64,000 nucleotides of DNA from Holothuria scabra (lineage: Eukaryota; Echinodermata; Holothuroidea; Aspidochirotida; Holothuriidae), in NCBI GenBank assembly GCA_037179385.1, contig CM074179.1, positions 67,227,806 through 67,291,805 of the forward strand, in the 5' to 3' direction. Of the stretch, positions 59,451 to 64,000 are shown piece by piece; position 1 is the stretch's first letter; every line of letters starts with the position of its first letter. The translations under genes and the position numbers were made by a program. The notes beneath the pieces are model-generated. The model was not told the origin of the DNA, searched no databases, and saw only the letters and a list, made by a program, of their open reading frames with translations.

Positions 59451-60988
59451 CTGTTAAGACAGAAAGTGAATACACTTCGAAAACGTTGCAAAATGTCAGA
59501 CAACAGGTAGTAGTGTTTTTTCACGGTTTTTCTGTAGAACATTAACGTTTGTGCGATATTTTCCTATACCATTATTATGTTGGTGTAAATAAAGTAGCAT
59601 GCAAAGACTTGAGACATATGTGAAAGGAGCGATCATGGAAAAATTGGAATGTGTTGTTGGACTAACGGTTAGACGTGTAGGCTATTACAAAAGAGCCGTC
59701 CATGGTCGATACTACTACTACGGTAACATTCCTGGCTGCAGAGCCTTCTGAGCTGGAATCACGCGATTTACTTAAATCCTCAGCTGAGACTGTGCAATTG
59801 AATGATCTGATGAAGACAATCTTCACAGAAATGGTCCAGTTTAGGCTATCTCGTATAAAAGCGTGGTTATTTTATGACATTGAGAATGGTCGTAACACCG
59901 ATTGAGAACAAATGAAACAAAAGTGGACTCAAAGGATACACAGCGAGACAATGTAGCACAAGGGGTGACGTCAGGGTATTTTTTAGGGAGAAAACCATAA
60001 TTTAAGTGCTCATTTTCTTCCTTTCCTTCTTTTCACATTTCCTCTCCATATCTAAAGAAAGCTCATTACCAAAGTGCAGCACCATCTGCAACCATCTTCA
60101 CCTACTCCACAGAGTTGTTATCTGTACTTAATCTCTTTAACAAACAAGCTCCCAAGGCCCTACTTTCCACAGCTTCTTTATCACTAAGACAATGGAACTA
60201 CTTTCTGTGGTCACTTGAGTCTGTTGTCTGAGATTATATGCATAGCTGCATAGTCTTCAGAATAAACTTCTGTACTACTTCATGTAAGACTACCTCAAAC
60301 TAAGGTGAATGGACCACTGAAGAGAGATGAATAGACTGAACATCCTGATGTGAATAGGATTAGTGGGTGTTTATTAACGCTAGTTTGAGGTAGGCTTGCA
60401 TAAAGTATGCACCCTTCTGTGCTTGTAAAGTCAATGTAATGATTTAAGACAGCAAGCAGTGCAACACTAAACAACAAGTAGAAATTTTCTGGTGATAATT
60501 CATTCATTTCATTTCATTTTGTCACTGTGTGTGGCTCGAAATAATTACACGGGAGACCTGTTCCGTGTTCCACCCCTTTATTCACACTCATGCCGTTGAG
60601 GCACCGAGAAACTAGAAGAAAACCAACAAAAAATAAATTAGAAAAGAAGAACAATAATACGTCACTTGAATGATATGTACAGGTATTCTGAAAAATGCAA
60701 ATTTTATAAAACAGGCAAACAGATACAGACAGAAACGAAACACGACAGAGGTAACTCGGTTAATATTTCCAGCCGGGTACACACACCGACACACACACAT
60801 AAATACACACACTCAAAAACACACAAACATACAAATCCTCCAAAAAACTGCTATTTCTGCTTCGACTAACAAAATCGTTACGGGGTTATAGCGTCACACA
60901 CAATGAGGCGACTGCGGGTAACTGGGTTGACTGGGGTGACTGGGATAACGGCGGTGACAGGGATAACGGCGTTGACTGGGGTAAAACC
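59451..60988. other. gene-free stretch
   Basis: A 67-codon frame at 59702 has no family likeness. A CA-rich run lies near 60778-60835, and short 'ggataacggcg' repeats lie near 60945-60975. Nothing else is recognised. Confidence 0.4.
60778..60835. repeat. (CA)n-rich microsatellite
   Basis: Imperfect ACACAC sequence with occasional CAAA and TA breaks. Confidence 0.85.
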
Positions 60989-61471
60989 TGTTACGGAAAA
61001 TTAATGGATTTCGAGTTACCCTTGAACAAATACTCATTACATGCAAAACATTTTAAATGTCACAGGGCAATCACAAAACAGCTGATATGTAGTCAGGAGG
61101 AATAAAACATTTTTAAAAACCCCTTGAAGCAGACGATGTATAAAACCCGGCCTGAACGGTTATCATACAGCAACATGGTAAACCAATATAGTAACATACG
61201 AGGTCAGACATTTCTTCGCGAAACTTAGTCTAATTAACTTACTGTAATTGAGAAAAGATAAGCTAATAAACTTACTCAGAAATTAACGGGCGGTGACCAG
61301 AAAATGCGGGTAAACACAACGAGAAGGAGAACAGAAATGAACAGCATCGACACGCGAGTCCACGCGACTCAAAGAGAAACACCTGCGTGCATCCCTGACA
61401 CGCTTACATACCTGGAACTCGGTCAAGTGAATACCAGAGGTCGACCGAGAAACTTAGCGGTGACGATAACA
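60989..61471 (-). repeat. candidate 3' LTR of BEL/Pao element
   Basis: On the minus strand the block would start TGTTATCG, directly after a purine-rich GATGGGGGAG, and end CCGTAACA. This gives near-inverted TG...CA borders and a length of about 483 bp. It lies 190 bp downstream of the pol stop, where a 3' LTR belongs. The other LTR is outside the window, so the borders cannot be confirmed. Confidence 0.45.
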
Positions 61472-61664
61472 CTCCCCCATCGAATGCGTTCTAACATTCA
61501 AGTTAAGATTACACACAACTTATAATAATATTTATTCTTCGTTAACCAGTCTTTAAATAAATATGTACATCCCGCATCCCCGGGCCCGACACTCACAAAT
61601 TATTATTCTTAAATCACATTTGCCACTTCAGCTTTAACGAATGAACATTACATTAGCCTGGCCT

Positions 61665-64000
61665 TCACCGTTTCACTTCACTTAAATAACATATCAAGTA
61701 AATTACATCCCAACGAAGGTCAACAAAAGAGCCACGCATCCCTAAGGAAGTCGAACCAACTGATTCTAAAAGAGTTATCTTAGTGATGGAGCGGACCAAC
61801 TCAGTGGTTTTAGTCTTAACTCTAACGGAACGGACCAAGCCGTCCCGCCCATGATTTACTCCTACAACCAAACCAAGTGGCCATAAATTTCGTGGGGTAA
61901 CCTCATTTTGTAACAGTACGAAATCCCCCACTTTCAAATTTTGTCTAACCTTTGTCCATTTTGACCTCTTTTGTAGCTCGGGCAAGTATAACTTGATCCA
62001 CTTTCTCCAAAATTGATCGGCTAAATTTTGCACGTGTCTCCACCGCCTTTTGAAGCGGTCCGAGTGGTTAAATATTCCCGGAGGTATGACAGAGCCATTT
62101 CTCAATAATAACAAATGATTAGGTGTAAGTGGAGTGGGGTTGGAAGGGTCGTCACTGATCTTGGTGAGAGGACGACCGTTTACTATGTTTTCAACTTCGC
62201 AGAAAATAGTCTGCAGAATTTCATCAGTGAGCCTAACGGTTCTAGGGAAGACGGCCATCGTAACCTTCTTAAAGACACCTATCATTCTTTCCCAAACTCC
62301 TCCCATGTGGGAGGCATAGGGAGGATTAAACTTCCACACCATGTCCCCCTTGACAGCGTAAGCACTTAAGAACTTCTGGGATAGTCGTTTCATACATTTC
62401 CTCATCTAACTTTCCCCACTTACAAGATTAGTACCATTGTCTGAGAATACGACCTCGGGATGGCCCCTACGAGACACGAAGCGCCTAAAGGCATTAATGA
62501 AGGTATCGGTATCAAGTGAATCTAATTTTTCTACGTGAATGGCCCTTACGATTAAACAAGTCAACATGCAACCGTACCGTTTGACCTCTGATCTGCCGAG
62601 TTTCACGTAGAAAGGCCCCAAATCTTCGATACCCACGTAAGAGAATGGTGGCTTTTTATCTTCAATACGCTCTTTGGGTAGGTCAGCCATCAGTTGAGGG
62701 TATGGCTTAGAATATAATCGTCTACACATGACACAAGCTTTGAGAATTTTTTTGGCTAAAGGTCTGGCTTAAGTGATCCAATATAATCGTCTACACGTGA
62801 CACAAGCCTTGAGAATTTGTTCGGCTAAAGTTCTGGCTTTAGTGATCCAATAACTCACGCGTGATACCAGAACCCATTCAACTCCCACGTGGGCCACGTC
62901 TTGGGCATCCCTAACAATGGCTTTAGCAATGACATGGTCGCCCGGAATTATGTATGGATGATCATTAGCAGAATGACATGCGCCTAGTCTACCGCCTACC
63001 CTCAGCAAACCCCTATCATCTAAGGAGGGGTTAAGCTGTCTTAGTGGACTAGCTATCCTGACTGGTTTGTAGGCGAGTAGCCTTCCAATCTCGAACGCGA
63101 AGGTCACAGACTGGGACTTACGAATAAGAACTACTTCGACCTCGCGAATATCATGTATTGATATTTTAGACTTAGACTTCTGCCAGCAAAGGTGCTTTCA
63201 AAACCGAATCCACCATGCTAGGGCTCTTTTCATCCTACACCAATATGAATAATAATTCTTCAAATCCTGAATCGGGTCATTAACATCCTCATTTTCCTTG
63301 GGCACGGGGAAAACCTTACACCCAACATCTACCCCACACACTGTGACGCTACTCTGACACTTTCTTACTTCGGGGTCACTCTCATCTAGAGGGGTGAGGG
63401 GACCCTGGCGCTAACCCAGTCACACATTTACAGACGCAATTTGGCGGGGCCATGAAACCATGCATCACTATCCCGCAGCTAAGAGCCTTTACACCCTCTT
63501 GTAAGCAAGTCGGCAGGGTTAGATCTACTTTCAATATGGAGCCATTGTTTGGTTTCACTGTGCTCTCTGATCAGACTCAACCTGTTCGCCACGAATACAT
63601 GGAACCTGCGAGTGTCGTTGTTTATGTACTTCAAAACAATCTCAGAGTCCGTCCGAAAAAAAAGGACTGAGTGAATTCTAGATCTAGTTCTCCTCTGAGT
63701 AGGGTATCGACCTTAACTGACAAGAATGCTGCCTGTAATTCCAGGCGCGGTATGGTACACACCTTCATTGGTGCCCCTCTACACTTACTCATGACTAATT
63801 TACGTGAATAGCGCCCAATATGTTTACACAACGAATGTAACTACAGCACCCATAACCTTTGGTTCTGGCATGGGAGAAGTGGTGAAGTTCAATCGCACTA
63901 GCATCCCATTTTCTAGGCTTAATGCAACGGGGAAATCTTAAAAATCTAATAGAGCCCAAGGATTGTACCCATAGGTCCCAATCGTGACTATGTCTGATGG
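61665..64000 (-). pseudogene. pol: BEL/Pao Pol, RNase H to integrase, continues past right edge
   Basis: Reading leftward, an RNase H-like block 'TIPRLELQAAFLSVKVDTLL' is near 63710-63775. A segment near 63180-63230 has 'RALAWWIRF', and 'GLLRVGGRLG' near 63000 leads into the integrase. The zinc-binding region has 'DVAHVGVEWVL' and 'ILKACVTCRRLY'. The core has 'YVGIEDLGPFYVK', 'VVFSDNGTN' and 'WKFNPPYASHMGGVWERMI', the last typical of BEL/Pao. The C-terminal part has 'WTKVRQNLKVGDFVLLQ' and ends at 61665. In-frame stops at 62769-62771 and 62406-62408, plus breaks in 63108-63630, make it inactive. The 5' half lies beyond the window. Confidence 0.85.
62714..62851 (-). repeat. 69-bp tandem duplication in BEL/Pao integrase
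   Basis: 62714-62782 and 62783-62851 are direct copies of the same 23 codons (the 'KACVTCRRLY' region) with several differences. The frame is kept, but the copy junction carries the stop at 62769-62771. It would duplicate the CxxC half of the integrase zinc site. Confidence 0.8.

Noticed and set aside
60115..61471. Longer BEL/Pao LTR starting at TGTTATCTG
   Set aside because: The 7-bp border pairing is good, but the segment would include the CA microsatellite and GATAACGGCG repeats. The shorter 483-bp block seemed more likely, though not proven.

Overview
The window looks like repeat-rich genomic DNA of an invertebrate animal. The best guess is a marine deuterostome such as an echinoderm. 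This is inferred from the AT-rich, intron-bearing sequence, the mix of Penelope-like, Ty3/gypsy, BEL/Pao, CR1/Jockey-type and L1/Tx1-type retroelements, many fold-back DNA elements, and a dispersed GGTCATTTGGGG minisatellite. No rRNA or functional tRNA gene, CRISPR array or bacterial-type operon is present. Nearly all recognisable coding sequence is broken transposable-element DNA.

Layout. 0-1.3 kb: a tRNA-like relic fused to the end of a Penelope-like element, then a (TA)n tract. 1.7-8.4 kb: fold-back and MITE-type DNA elements, some nested. 8.5-12.0 kb: a decayed CR1/Jockey-type LINE split by a 1.7 kb minisatellite array. 14.776-24.618 kb: one nearly complete Ty3/gypsy element with 1.7 kb LTRs, primer-binding site, gag, a well-formed -1 frameshift signal, a broken pol, a polypurine tract and a 4-bp target duplication. 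27.2-33.9 kb: the only convincing host gene, phase 1-1 exons for a receptor with about three immunoglobulin-like domains and one membrane segment. 34.1-34.9 kb: a minus-strand LTR fragment. 35.1-43.7 kb: interlocked inverted repeats, ending in an 8.1 kb structure with inverted arms of about 660 bp. Its non-coding interior carries seven exact copies of a 13-bp motif. 44.46-48.92 kb: a DNA transposon-like unit with short inverted termini and subterminal arrays of an AATGGT-type word. 50-52.4 kb: a small coiled-coil frame and a possible ABCA-type exon. 52.4-59.5 kb: two tandem L1/Tx1-type LINE copies, one interrupted by minisatellite and the other by a CACTG-ended element. 61-64 kb: the 3' part of a BEL/Pao element on the minus strand, running off the right edge.

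The window reads as a record of repeated insertion. The most unusual parts are the 35.6-43.7 kb inverted-repeat structure with its dispersed quasi-palindromic motif, the 44.46-48.92 kb element with mirrored subterminal arrays, the frameshift signal in the gypsy element, and a minisatellite that appears to move as a unit and twice sits inside a LINE reverse transcriptase region. All names come from reading motifs by eye; no database search was run.
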